This document shows, piece by piece, positions 1 to 8,229 of a stretch of DNA of 64,000 bases. Each line of letters begins with the position of its first letter. The stretch's first letter is position 1. The notes under the pieces are model-generated. The model was not told the DNA's origin, did not search any database, and saw only the letters and a list, made by a program, of their open reading frames with translations. The stretch is from Neobacillus niacini NBRC 15566 (lineage in GTDB: Bacteria; Bacillota; Bacilli; Bacillales; Cytobacillaceae), in NCBI RefSeq assembly GCF_001591505.1, contig NZ_BCVA01000015.1, forward strand, positions 1-64,000, read 5' to 3'. Both the position numbers and the translations under genes were made by a program.

Positions 1-150
1 GGACAAAACCCAGAGCGAGTTGTTAAGATTTGTCCCCAAGCAGTGGGATTGGGGACAAATCCAAGAGCAAGTTATTAACATTTGTCTCTAAGCATGTGGA
101 TAGAGGACAAACCCAAGAGCAAGTTTACAAGAATTGTCCCCAAAGCAGGG
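1..150. repeat. End of a 52-bp-period hairpin repeat array
   Basis: Three copies of a degenerate unit begin near 27, 79 and 131, exactly 52 bp apart. Each copy starts with (G)ATTTGTCC and the first two carry the complementary GGACAAA about 25-30 bp later, so each can fold into a hairpin. The array runs off the left edge, where GGACAAA is the first thing seen. The same unit and spacing recur at 58749-59180. There are no unique spacers of CRISPR type. Confidence 0.8.
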
Positions 151-162
151 TTTGAGAACTAA

Positions 163-197
163 TAAAAAAAGTCCTTAAGACGTTCTCTTAAGGACAA
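163..197 (-). terminator. Rho-independent terminator of the NERD gene
   Basis: A perfect 10-bp stem (171-180 with 186-195) around a 5-nt loop is followed on the minus strand by a run of seven T. It sits about 30 bp beyond the stop codon of the minus-strand gene. Confidence 0.85.
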
Positions 198-227
198 AAC
201 TCAATACTCAACCTATAAATCTATCTC

Positions 228-1133
228 TCATTCGTAAAAGGCCCATTGCCCCAGGCCTGTCATTTTAAAATTCTTCTGCAATACCCTGCTTATTCTTTTC
301 CGAGAATCCACAATCCCACACCATTCATGAATAATTTTAGCGGTGACTTTCCGCTCAGGAAAAAGTATCCTAAATTCTTCTACATTACGAAGAACAGCGG
401 TTGCTACTAATTCTTCGAATCCACATTTACCACAGATTAATTTCTTCCCCACTATTCTCACAGAAAAAGTGTTACATTTGCAACAAGTCATCCCTTTTTT
501 CAGATTTTCATAGGTGTAGGTGGGTAGATGGATAATAGGTGGTACCGTTTGGTGCAATGAAATGAGTTTGTCCGCCAGATTCGTATGCGTCTGATTGAGC
601 CGTGACGGTTTTTGATCTAATTTTTTCATAAAGGGATCGAGCTGGGTTGGAAGGATAAAAGGCAAATCAGGAGGAGTTTGATATAACGTAAAATGGGGGT
701 TGATAAAAATGACATATGCTTCAATTGTTAATTTACTTCCTAGTGATTGAAGAACCTGATTCAGAAATAATTTACTACGTTTAAGTTGATCAAGTGGATT
801 TTGGATATCCTTTCCGGAGGGTGTTTTAAAATATTCAGAGTCATAAACGTACTCTCCTTCAAAATTTTTCACCTCAAAAAGGGAATAGGTTTCTTGAAAA
901 ATAAGTGATGAATCAAGTTGAAAACTGGACTTATTACTCTCAAGCTGTAAATCATTCAAAATATGACAGCTGCGTTGAAGTTTCTCTGTCAATAAATCAA
1001 ACTGGACTTCCCCTTCAAATCCTTTTTCTTGGTTTAAATAATACCTATGTTCATCGTCGGTTAATTTCATCCGTTTATTTAGGATTCTTAGAGTCTTTAA
1101 TAAAACTGATTCGCTTCGGGCTTTATATGGCAT
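228..1133 (-). CDS. NERD nuclease-related domain protein with C-terminal zinc ribbon
   Basis: About 301 residues. The N-terminal half carries the marks of the NERD (nuclease-related) domain: a GFEGEVQFD segment and the core FEVKNFEGE, where the E-x-K pattern matches restriction-endonuclease-like active sites. A zinc ribbon follows near residue 220 (CCKC, then CGKCG). Proteins of this build are common in Bacillus; their substrate is not established. No signal peptide or membrane segment is visible, so it is probably cytosolic. The ATG at 1133 is preferred because an AAAGGA sits upstream at good spacing; a TTG at 1157 and an ATG at 1142 are alternatives. It is monocistronic, with its own terminator, and diverges from the DoxX gene. 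Confidence 0.75.
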   Translation of the reverse strand: MPYKARSESVLLKTLRILNKRMKLTDDEHRYYLNQEKGFEGEVQFDLLTEKLQRSCHILNDLQLESNKSSFQLDSSLIFQETYSLFEVKNFEGEYVYDSEYFKTPSGKDIQNPLDQLKRSKLFLNQVLQSLGSKLTIEAYVIFINPHFTLYQTPPDLPFILPTQLDPFMKKLDQKPSRLNQTHTNLADKLISLHQTVPPIIHLPTYTYENLKKGMTCCKCNTFSVRIVGKKLICGKCGFEELVATAVLRNVEEFRILFPERKVTAKIIHEWCGIVDSRKRISRVLQKNFKMTGLGQWAFYE

Positions 1134-1253
1134 ATTCCACATCCTTTCTACTTTCAATCATATAGAAAAATCAGAACCAAGAGTATGAATACTTTGTTAA
1201 AAATAAGAGTTACATTCCGCTGTTCAAACTTCCGTCAAACCATTTTGAACGTA

Positions 1254-1271
1254 TTGTGAAATGATTCACAT
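1254..1271. promoter_or_regulatory. Rex/FNR-like operator upstream of the first DoxX gene
   Basis: The sequence TTGTGAAATGATTCACAT is an almost perfect inverted repeat (TGTGAA-N4-TTCACA). It matches the general form of Bacillus Rex boxes and also fits the FNR pattern TGTGA-N6-TCACA. It lies just upstream of the probable -10 (TATAGT, 1299-1304). The second DoxX copy has only a decayed version. Confidence 0.5.
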
Positions 1272-1275
1272 ATCT

Positions 1276-1304
1276 ATGTTATCCAAGGTAAAAACGAGTA
1301 TAGT
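1276..1304 (+). promoter_or_regulatory. Probable promoter of the first DoxX gene
   Basis: TATAGT at 1299-1304 is a likely -10, with ATGTTA about 17 bp upstream as a poor -35. The stretch from TATAGTGTAAGTATA to the start codon is nearly identical to that before the second DoxX gene (61539 onward), which supports function. Confidence 0.5.
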
Positions 1305-1347
1305 GTAAGTATAGAGAACAAGTTAAATTTGAAAGGCGGAATGACTT

Positions 1348-1857
1348 ATGTTTAACAATTTTTTAAGAGAAAATAAGATCTCAGCTGCTATTTTAACCGT
1401 TATTCGTTTATATCTTGGTTATTCTTGGTTCACAGCAGGTTTTCATAAAATCACAGGCGGATTTGACGCTTCTGGATTCTTAAAAGGATCGATTGCAAAA
1501 CCAGTAACAGGTCCGGATGGCAACATGGTATATGCTTGGTATGTAGATTTCTTAAAACACTTTGCCCTGCCAAACATTGATGTATTCAACTTCATTGTGC
1601 CTTGGGGAGAAACATTAATTGGATTAGGATTACTACTAGGATGTTTAACAACAGCCGCAATGTTCTTTGGTCTAGTGATGAACTTCAGCTTTTTCTTAGC
1701 AGGAACAGTATCTCATAACCCAACTGACATCTTTTTAGGCTTCATCATCTTAACTGCAGGTTACAACGCAGGCAGATATGGTTTAGACCGCTGGGTGGTT
1801 CCATTTATTCGTAAAACAACAAAGACTAATACTTCAAAACATAAAGCAGCAGCCTAA
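1348..1857 (+). CDS. DoxX family membrane protein (copy 1)
   Basis: 169 residues with four hydrophobic segments (about 13-32, 78-98, 100-120, 125-145). The pattern RLYLGYSWFTAGFHKITGG near the N-terminus is typical of DoxX-type proteins. These are small membrane proteins linked in various organisms to redox or quinone chemistry; no specific reaction can be assigned here. The start is supported by AAAGGCGG before the ATG. The gene has its own promoter and terminator. It is closely similar in protein, leader and terminator to the gene at 61588-62091, so the two are recent duplicates separated by 60 kb. The lysine- and alanine-rich tail is presumably cytosolic. Confidence 0.8.
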   Translation: MFNNFLRENKISAAILTVIRLYLGYSWFTAGFHKITGGFDASGFLKGSIAKPVTGPDGNMVYAWYVDFLKHFALPNIDVFNFIVPWGETLIGLGLLLGCLTTAAMFFGLVMNFSFFLAGTVSHNPTDIFLGFIILTAGYNAGRYGLDRWVVPFIRKTTKTNTSKHKAAA

Positions 1858-1868
1858 CTAGTAGGCGC

Positions 1869-1903
1869 AAAAAGACGATTCGCTCCCCCCGAATCGTCTT
1901 TTT
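1869..1903 (+). terminator. Terminator after DoxX copy 1
   Basis: Stem AAAAAGACGATTCG / CGAATCGTCTTTTT around a C-rich loop, ending in a T run. Almost the same terminator follows DoxX copy 2. Confidence 0.9.
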
Positions 1904-1979
1904 GAATTTAAAAAAAGGAGTTGAGAAGTGAAATGTTGAATTAATCATTCTGGTAATCGTAAAAATAAGGAGCAATCAT

Positions 1980-2870
1980 ATGAAAATTTCTAGTGAATTT
2001 CAGGAGAAAATCACCAATGCTTTTGGCCATGCTGGGAAGGCGTGGATAGATTCTTTAGAGCAAAGAGTCGAGACATATTTACAAAAATGGGAGCTTACGA
2101 GTGAAGGTCCAGTAGATAATCTTTCTTATAATTTCGTTTTAAAAGTCAGAGATTCAAATGGAACCCCTTTGATTTTAAAACTAGGGGTACCAAACTTTGA
2201 TACGAGAAATGAGATGGTGACCCTCAAAGCCTATAATGGAGAAGGGTGTGCTCAGCTTTTAAAGTCAGATCCCGAAAATGGCGTCATGCTGCTGGAACGA
2301 ATTGTCCCAGGCACAATGCTTTCAGCGGAACGTGATGAGATGGTGGTTATAGAAAACTTTATAAAGGTTTGTAAGGCTATTCGCAGACCGGTACCTGGTG
2401 GAACCTCGACGCCATCGCTCACACACTGGTTTGATGGGCTAACTCGCTATCGTAATGCCGGAGAGGGGCCTATTTCATTGGAACATGTTCAGTTAGCAGA
2501 AGAATTTTTTCAAGAGGTAATGGAAACATCGAAAGGACCTGAACTGTTGCACGGTGATTTACATCATGAGAATATACTCTATTCCGAGGAAAAGGGCTGG
2601 ATGGCGATTGACCCAAAAGGTGTTGCAGGAGACCCCTATTTTGATGTCGTTTCGTTTTTAATTAATCAATTAGAATCAAAGGCTGATCCAAAAAGTACGC
2701 TAAAGCTTCGTGTCGATACAATCAGTGAACAAATGGGGCTTGATCGACAACGATTGTTGAAGGCTGCAATTGCATTAGGAACACTATATGCTTGCTGGGG
2801 TGTAGAGGATCTAGCTGATTGGGAAACAACGTACGAATGTGTCAAATGGTTTATTGAATTTCTAGGGTAG
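1980..2870 (+). CDS. APH(6)/hydroxyurea-type phosphotransferase family kinase
   Basis: 296 residues. The kinase-fold catalytic loop is clear: LLHGDLHHENIL, followed by a metal-binding DPKG and then DPYFDVVSFL. This set fits the aminoglycoside/hydroxyurea resistance kinase family (streptomycin 6-kinase type), cytosolic enzymes that transfer phosphate from ATP to a small hydroxylated substrate. Chromosomal Bacillus members may or may not confer resistance, and the natural substrate is unknown. AAGGAG precedes the ATG. The gene stands alone between two terminators and has no resistance genes or mobile element beside it. Confidence 0.75.
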   Translation: MKISSEFQEKITNAFGHAGKAWIDSLEQRVETYLQKWELTSEGPVDNLSYNFVLKVRDSNGTPLILKLGVPNFDTRNEMVTLKAYNGEGCAQLLKSDPENGVMLLERIVPGTMLSAERDEMVVIENFIKVCKAIRRPVPGGTSTPSLTHWFDGLTRYRNAGEGPISLEHVQLAEEFFQEVMETSKGPELLHGDLHHENILYSEEKGWMAIDPKGVAGDPYFDVVSFLINQLESKADPKSTLKLRVDTISEQMGLDRQRLLKAAIALGTLYACWGVEDLADWETTYECVKWFIEFLG

Positions 2871-2872
2871 GG

Positions 2873-2898
2873 CGATTCAAATTGAATCGTCTTTTTTT
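2873..2898 (+). terminator. Terminator after the APH-type kinase
   Basis: CGATTC / GAATCG stem with an AT loop followed by a run of seven T. Confidence 0.85.
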
Positions 2899-2976
2899 GT
2901 CTAATAAAACTGAATGAACAGAAACCATTTTAAATAGAATGAAAGGAGGATATTTTAACACAGCCTAAAAGTCCAA

Positions 2977-4785
2977 GTGAATGGTGGGAATGGAATGAAG
3001 GAAATAACCATTGACCCTTATATCCACGTTCGAATGGTAAAAAGTTTTGAATACGACCCGAGGGGAAAGAAAATTAGCTTTATTTCTGATTTTACAGGGG
3101 TACCCCAGGTATGGGAGCTTGACCGGGAGGACAGGTGGCCGGCGCAAACCTCTTTTACCATGAAAGGAATCACCTTTATTAAATATATTGCTGGAACGTC
3201 CGACTTAGTTTATGGAATGGATAGCGACGGTGATGAAAAGGAGCAGCTGTACTTATTGAAGGAGAATGGTGAAAAAATCGCTTTAACCAACTCGCCGAAA
3301 CATCTTCACTTATTTGGCGACAGCTCACCGGATGGAAAGTGGATTTCTTGGTCTAGTAACAGACGGAATGAAGCTTATTTAGATATTTATATTCAAAACT
3401 TGGAGACGTTGGAAATTCGCCGGGTATTTACCCAAGATGGAACCTATATGGTTGAGAAGTGGTTTCCTGATGGAAAGTCGCTTTTAGTAAAAAAAGCAAA
3501 CTCTCCCCTTGATCATGATTTAGGGGTATTTTCACTTTCTACAGGAAAAATGGATTGGATTACTGCGCATAAGGATGAAGCCAGTTATAAGAATTTTCAT
3601 TTTAATAGGGAAGGAGATCATCTTTACCTGTTAACCAATCAGGATAGTGAGTTCTTTGGACTCGCGGTAATTGAGATCTCTACAAAACAATTGACTTGGC
3701 TGGAAAGGCAGGAATGGGATATTGAAGACCTAGCCATGAATAAGGCTAAGAATAAAATCGCTTTTTCCGTGAATGAAGGGGGAGTTTCTAAGGGCTATCT
3801 TGTGGACTTGGACCGAAGTAAATTGTATACATGGGATACCCCAATGGGAGCGATATATAATCTCAGATTTTCACCGAATCAGCAAAAGCTGGGCTTTGTG
3901 TTAAATGGCCCCACCCATCCACCGGATATATGGGAGGTGGATATTAATACCCTTCAGGCAAAGCGGCTTACCTACATCTCGCGCACGCCGCTTCTAGAGG
4001 AAAAGCTAGTAGAGCCTGAGTTAATTTCGTTTCCGTCTTTCGATCAGCTTTCTATACCAGCTTTTTACTACAAGCCCAATCGTAAAGGTGGAAAAACCCC
4101 TGTGGTTGTCTATATTCACGGTGGACCTGAAAGCCAAAGCCGTGCGGTGTACAGCCCTTTTTTGCAATATTTCTTAAACCAGGGTTATGCGGTGGTGGCC
4201 CCTAATATACGAGGAAGTACTGGTTATGGAAAGACCTACACACATCTCGATGATGGGCGAAAGCGAATGGACGCGGTTAAGGATGTTATTTTTTTAATGG
4301 AATGGCTGAAAAAAACAGGTGATATTCAGGAAGATAAGGCAGCGATTGTTGGTGGAAGCTATGGTGGATTTATCGTTCTGGCTGCCATCAGCCACTTTCC
4401 GGAGCGCTGGGCGGCAGCCATCGATATTGTAGGAATGTCAAGTATCCGAACATTCCTGCAAACGACCAGCCCGTGGCGAAAAAAACTGCGTGAGGCGGAA
4501 TACGGTACGATTGAAAAGGATGGCGAGTTTTTTGATCAAATTGACCCGTTGAATCATGCTGATAAGATTAAAGCTCCGCTCATGATTATTCATGGCGTAA
4601 ATGATCCTCGCGTATCAATTCAAGAGTCAGATCAGATTGTCACGAAACTCAAGAAACGAAATCATCCAGTCCGGTATATTCGTATTGAAGAGGAAGGACA
4701 TACGATGATGAAATTAAAAAATAAAATAAATTCCTATACAGAAATGGCGGAGTTTCTTGAAAACTATTTAGGAAAGTCAAAATAG
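2977..4785 (+). CDS. S9 family prolyl oligopeptidase-like peptidase
   Basis: Up to 602 residues. Residues ~20-340 look like a beta-propeller (repeated SPDGKWISW-type blades). Residues ~370-600 form the alpha/beta-hydrolase domain with oxyanion motif HGGPESQ and nucleophile GGSYGGF. The triad reads as Ser461, Asp543 and His575. Such enzymes cut short peptides in the cytosol; acylaminoacyl-peptidase or dipeptidyl-peptidase activity cannot be separated by eye. No signal peptide. Start choice: the strong AAAGGAGG at 2943 is 28 nt from the GTG at 2977, too far for normal use, while the ATG at 2995 has GGTGGG six bases upstream. Translation may therefore begin at 2995. Confidence 0.85.
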   Translation: MNGGNGMKEITIDPYIHVRMVKSFEYDPRGKKISFISDFTGVPQVWELDREDRWPAQTSFTMKGITFIKYIAGTSDLVYGMDSDGDEKEQLYLLKENGEKIALTNSPKHLHLFGDSSPDGKWISWSSNRRNEAYLDIYIQNLETLEIRRVFTQDGTYMVEKWFPDGKSLLVKKANSPLDHDLGVFSLSTGKMDWITAHKDEASYKNFHFNREGDHLYLLTNQDSEFFGLAVIEISTKQLTWLERQEWDIEDLAMNKAKNKIAFSVNEGGVSKGYLVDLDRSKLYTWDTPMGAIYNLRFSPNQQKLGFVLNGPTHPPDIWEVDINTLQAKRLTYISRTPLLEEKLVEPELISFPSFDQLSIPAFYYKPNRKGGKTPVVVYIHGGPESQSRAVYSPFLQYFLNQGYAVVAPNIRGSTGYGKTYTHLDDGRKRMDAVKDVIFLMEWLKKTGDIQEDKAAIVGGSYGGFIVLAAISHFPERWAAAIDIVGMSSIRTFLQTTSPWRKKLREAEYGTIEKDGEFFDQIDPLNHADKIKAPLMIIHGVNDPRVSIQESDQIVTKLKKRNHPVRYIRIEEEGHTMMKLKNKINSYTEMAEFLENYLGKSK

Positions 4786-4891
4786 CAATATTTTCATAGG
4801 CTAATAGTCCGATTTTAGATGAAATCTCTAAACAGAACAAATGTTTTGTTGTATGATAAGATTTATTATACTAATAGAGGTGGAACTAACA

Positions 4892-5518
4892 TTGAATGGT
4901 ACCGCACATACAGCCATTGGAGCCGCAACAGGATTTGTCGCTGCCAACACCTTTCATTCCAATCCAACAGAAACCATCATTCTCGTTGGACTAGGAGCGG
5001 TTTCAGGTTTGATGCCTGATTTGGATATTGATGGAAAGCTTCGCGGTAAAATTACTTTATCCCATAAGGTAATTCGCTTGGCGGCAGTATTAATTGGAGT
5101 TTTAATGGTGTTTTATAGTTTTTATGAAGGAAGGGCACAAGAGCAGTGGTTCGGCATAGCGAGCGGATTGGCCATCATAGGTGTTTCTTCGCTCATTAAA
5201 CAAAAGCATATGCTCACGATTACAGGAATTGGTGTCCTTGCGGGGGGAATCTCGCTTTCGGAAGTATGGCTGATTTTGCTTGGGGTTTACATTGTCATTG
5301 CATCTATCTCCTCGCATCGCAGTTATACACATTCTATCTTAGGCGTCATTTTCTTTGGGGTCATTTCTTCAAAACTTGAAGGATCACTGGGAATCGAAGG
5401 GGTTTTTTATGCCTGTCTTGGGGGATATATCAGTCATTTAATTGCTGATTTAAAAATATTACCGTTTAATAGGCGTGGTATTAAGTTGTTTTTACCATTA
5501 TCAAAGATAGAATTATAG
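4892..5518 (+). CDS. YdjM-type (LexA-regulated hydrolase family) membrane protein
   Basis: About 208 residues. It starts NGTAHTAIGAATG and has DLDIDGKLRG and HRSYTHSILG, the His/Asp pattern of the YdjM family of membrane-bound putative metal-dependent hydrolases. Several hydrophobic helices span residues ~45-150. E. coli YdjM is SOS-induced, but its reaction is unknown. A TTG at 4892 is the convincing start: GAGGTGG lies 8 nt upstream and the family N-terminus begins there. An in-frame ATG at 4841 would add 17 unrelated residues. Confidence 0.75.
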   Translation: MNGTAHTAIGAATGFVAANTFHSNPTETIILVGLGAVSGLMPDLDIDGKLRGKITLSHKVIRLAAVLIGVLMVFYSFYEGRAQEQWFGIASGLAIIGVSSLIKQKHMLTITGIGVLAGGISLSEVWLILLGVYIVIASISSHRSYTHSILGVIFFGVISSKLEGSLGIEGVFYACLGGYISHLIADLKILPFNRRGIKLFLPLSKIEL

Positions 5519-5520
5519 CT

Positions 5521-5553
5521 GGTCACATCTAGGTTGATGTGACCTGTTTTTTT
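5521..5553 (+). terminator. Terminator of the YdjM-type gene
   Basis: 9-bp stem GGTCACATC / GATGTGACC followed by T7. It overlaps the 3' end of the convergent alr gene. Confidence 0.85.
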
Positions 5554-6733
5554 ATATAAATTCCACAGTTTGCAAGACTTGCCGGCGAGCCTCGTTTCCA
5601 GCAGCCGGATAAAGCCGCGGAACACGCTTCCCGATTAAACAGACAACCTCATAGTTAATCGTCCCCATGAGCAGGGCAATCTCATCAACGGATTGAAACG
5701 CTTTGTCATTTCCTCCAAAAATAACAACTTCATCACCCTGCTGGCAGGAAGGTACGGTGGTAACATCAATCATCGTTTGGTCCATACAGACACGGCCTGC
5801 TACTAAAACCTTTTGTCCATTTAGAAGAAATTGCCCGCAGTTGGAAAGATGTCTGGAGAGACCGTCGGCATATCCGATTGGAAGAGTGGCAATCATACGT
5901 TCACTTGAAGGAGTATAGGTGCAGCCATAGCTAATTGGCTGCGATTTAGCTACCTTTTTGAGTCCAGCAATTTTTGTTTTAAGCGTCATCGCTTGCTGAA
6001 GTGAAATCGTATGTTCCTTTAACGACATGTCGGGATACAGACCATATAACCCAATTCCGACACGGACCATATCTAGGTGCATTTCTGGAAAATTCATTGT
6101 CCCCGCCGTATTACAACAATGCTTTAGCGGGATAGAAATTCCTATGTCTTCTAAATAGCTGGTAGCAGAAAGAAACCGTTCGAATTGTTCCAATGTATAA
6201 GATGGATCCTCACTATCTGCATTAGCAAAGTGCGTGAAAATACCTTTCAGAACAATAAAGGGTGATTCCAATGCTTTCAATGCTAAATCCAGTGCTTCTT
6301 CACGGGTTTGAACACCGATTCGGGTCATACCGGTATCGATTTTCAAATGGATGGCTGCTGTTTTTTGAAGCTCTTCGGTCTGAAAAATAATTTCGTCCAG
6401 TACATCCTCACTAAAAACCGTTAAATCAACTCCAGCCATAATGGCCTGCCGAATGGAGCGGGGCGGGGTATATCCTAATATTAAAATAGGCTCTGTTATC
6501 CCTGCCTCACGCAGTTCGATTGCTTCATCCAAAATAGCCACTGCCAGATAATCAGCGCCCGCTTCTACAGCGGCATTGGCTATCTGGACAGCACCGTGGC
6601 CATAACCATCCGCTTTCACCACGGCCATTAAGTTCACGGAGGATCCAATATAATTTTTAAATTGGTTTGTATTATGTTTAATGGCTTCTGACGAAACTTC
6701 AGCCCACGTATCTCGATAGCTTTTTTGAATCAC
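5552..6733 (-). CDS. alr: Alanine racemase
   Basis: 393 residues. It interconverts L- and D-alanine with pyridoxal phosphate, supplying D-Ala for cell wall and spores. The PLP lysine is Lys40 in VVKADGYGHG, the typical N-terminal TIM-barrel motif. ISYGCTYT and VCMDQTMIDV in the C-terminal beta domain match the substrate-binding and second catalytic tyrosine regions. Length is normal. It lies 64 bp downstream of ald on the same strand, separated by a hairpin. In an alanine gene cluster it may serve catabolism, turning D-Ala into L-Ala for Ald, rather than being the sole biosynthetic racemase. Confidence 0.95.
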   Translation of the reverse strand: MIQKSYRDTWAEVSSEAIKHNTNQFKNYIGSSVNLMAVVKADGYGHGAVQIANAAVEAGADYLAVAILDEAIELREAGITEPILILGYTPPRSIRQAIMAGVDLTVFSEDVLDEIIFQTEELQKTAAIHLKIDTGMTRIGVQTREEALDLALKALESPFIVLKGIFTHFANADSEDPSYTLEQFERFLSATSYLEDIGISIPLKHCCNTAGTMNFPEMHLDMVRVGIGLYGLYPDMSLKEHTISLQQAMTLKTKIAGLKKVAKSQPISYGCTYTPSSERMIATLPIGYADGLSRHLSNCGQFLLNGQKVLVAGRVCMDQTMIDVTTVPSCQQGDEVVIFGGNDKAFQSVDEIALLMGTINYEVVCLIGKRVPRLYPAAGNEARRQVLQTVEFI

Positions 6734-6761
6734 AAGTCTTCCCCCCAGAATTTCCTATGAA

Positions 6762-6789
6762 AATACCCTCAAGATAAACTTGAGGGTAC
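6762..6789 (-). terminator. Hairpin between ald and alr
   Basis: ACCCTCAAG (6765-6773) pairs with CTTGAGGGT (6779-6787). On the minus strand it is followed by TATTTTC, so it is probably a leaky terminator or attenuator downstream of ald. Confidence 0.65.
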
Positions 6790-6797
6790 CAAGATGG

Positions 6798-7931
6798 TTA
6801 GTTCAATACAACTTCCTTTTCCAATGCAATTTCCACTGGTACATATACATATTTAAGGTCTCTTGCTACCGCTTCATAGGTGATTTCACCGTTCGCCACG
6901 TTTACTCCAAGCTTTAATGCCGGATTTTCAGAAATGGCCTTCACCACACCTTTATTGGCAATTTGCAATGCATATGGAACCGTCGCATTTGTAAGAGCCA
7001 TTGTAGATGTTCTTGGAACCGCTCCAGGCATGTTCGCAACAGAGTAGTGAACAACACCATGTTTCTCAAATGTTGGGTTATCATGAGTGGTTACATGGTC
7101 AATCGTTTCAACGCTTCCGCCTTGGTCAATCGCAACGTCCACGATTACAGAACCAGGTTTCATCGTTTTAACCATTTCTTCTGTAACTAGTTTAGGCGCT
7201 TTTGCCCCTGGAATTAGTACCGCACCAATCACTAAGTCGGCTTCTTTCACTGCTTCAGCAATGTTAAATGGATTTGAGATTAATGTTTTAATTTGGTTTC
7301 CGAAAACGTCATCCAAGTAACGAAGACGGTCTGCACTTAAGTCGATAATCGTAACATCTGCACCTAAACCAATCGCCATTTTTGCAGCGTTTGTTCCGAC
7401 AATACCGCCGCCAATGATCGTAACCTTACCACGGCTGACCCCTGGAACACCTGCAAGCAGAATCCCTTTACCGCCATTGAATTTCTGTAAGAATTGCGCC
7501 CCGATTTGTGCGGACATACGGCCAGCTACTTCACTCATTGGTGTTAGAAGTGGAAGCGTGCGGTTAACAGAAACTGTCTCGTAGGCAATAGCAATGACAC
7601 CGCTATCTTTAAGTGCCTGAGCTAATGCAGGCTCTGCTGCTAAATGCAGGTACGTAAATAATACTAACCCTGGGCGGAAGTATTTGTACTCACTTTCAAG
7701 CGGTTCTTTTACTTTCATAATCATTTCAGACTGATTCCAAACATCAGCTGCTGGCTCAATGATTTCTGCGCCTGCTTGAGTATAGTCTACATCTACGAAA
7801 CCGCTTCCAATTCCAGCCCCTTTTTCAACTAAGACTTTATGTCCAGCTTGTACGAATGAAACAACACCTGCTGGAGTTAATGCCACACGGTTTTCATTGT
7901 TTTTGATTTCCTTCACTACACCAATAATCAT
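6798..7931 (-). CDS. ald: Alanine dehydrogenase
   Basis: 377 residues. It deaminates L-alanine to pyruvate and ammonium with NAD+, in the cytosol. The N-terminus [19 protein letters not shown], the substrate-site KVKEP and the nucleotide fold [18 protein letters not shown] are all typical. Length and start are standard for Bacillus Ald. It sits downstream of the AdeR-like activator gene and upstream of alr. A 10-bp inverted repeat about 100-135 bp upstream of the start is a candidate activator site. Confidence 0.97.
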   Translation of the reverse strand: MIIGVVKEIKNNENRVALTPAGVVSFVQAGHKVLVEKGAGIGSGFVDVDYTQAGAEIIEPAADVWNQSEMIMKVKEPLESEYKYFRPGLVLFTYLHLAAEPALAQALKDSGVIAIAYETVSVNRTLPLLTPMSEVAGRMSAQIGAQFLQKFNGGKGILLAGVPGVSRGKVTIIGGGIVGTNAAKMAIGLGADVTIIDLSADRLRYLDDVFGNQIKTLISNPFNIAEAVKEADLVIGAVLIPGAKAPKLVTEEMVKTMKPGSVIVDVAIDQGGSVETIDHVTTHDNPTFEKHGVVHYSVANMPGAVPRTSTMALTNATVPYALQIANKGVVKAISENPALKLGVNVANGEITYEAVARDLKYVYVPVEIALEKEVVLN

Positions 7932-8033
7932 TCTCGTTATCCCCCTTGGAAGTCTTTAGTGATTTTTTCTGACTTTAGAATAATCCCTTCGAAACAATTT
8001 TTCTTTGTTTAGAAAGCAGAAATACGAGAACTC

Positions 8034-8066
8034 AATTTGTGAAATTACACAAAACGTTCACAAATT
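8034..8066. promoter_or_regulatory. Candidate AdeR operator in the ald promoter
   Basis: AATTTGTGAA (8034-8043) and TTCACAAATT (8057-8066) form a perfect 10-bp inverted repeat with a 13-bp spacer, upstream of ald. Related TTCACA half sites occur before the alanine permease gene. Confidence 0.5.
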
Positions 8067-8157
8067 CCTTGATATAAAAGGAAAAATCACATGGGATAAA
8101 AAGTAAAAAAAATAAAATTTGTTTTGTTTAAATATTCAAACGGAAAGCGAGCCCCTC

Positions 8158-8213
8158 CTAGGTGTCTGGTGCCTGTCACCGTCCGTGGACAGTGTCCACC
8201 TGAGGTGGACACC
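8158..8213. repeat. Small palindromic repeat downstream of the AdeR-like gene
   Basis: Contains the GGTGCCTGTCACC motif, an interspersed short palindrome also hinted at near 11148, followed by a hairpin GTGTCCAC / GTGGACAC (8192-8212). It lies just past the stop of the minus-strand regulator but has no T tract in that direction. Confidence 0.6.
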
Positions 8214-8229
8214 TTTTGGGTGTTACCAT

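Noticed and set aside
163-197. Another unit of the 52-bp array
   Set aside because: It shares GTCCTTAAG/CTTAAGGAC with the arms, but its T tract and place after the NERD stop codon make it a terminator; it may derive from the repeat.
905-1165. An 86-codon plus-strand frame opposite the NERD gene
   Set aside because: It is antisense to a gene with clear domain motifs and lacks a ribosome site.
1980-2870. Acquired antibiotic resistance gene on a mobile element
   Set aside because: No insertion sequence, integron part or composition shift is seen around it; it looks like a resident chromosomal kinase.
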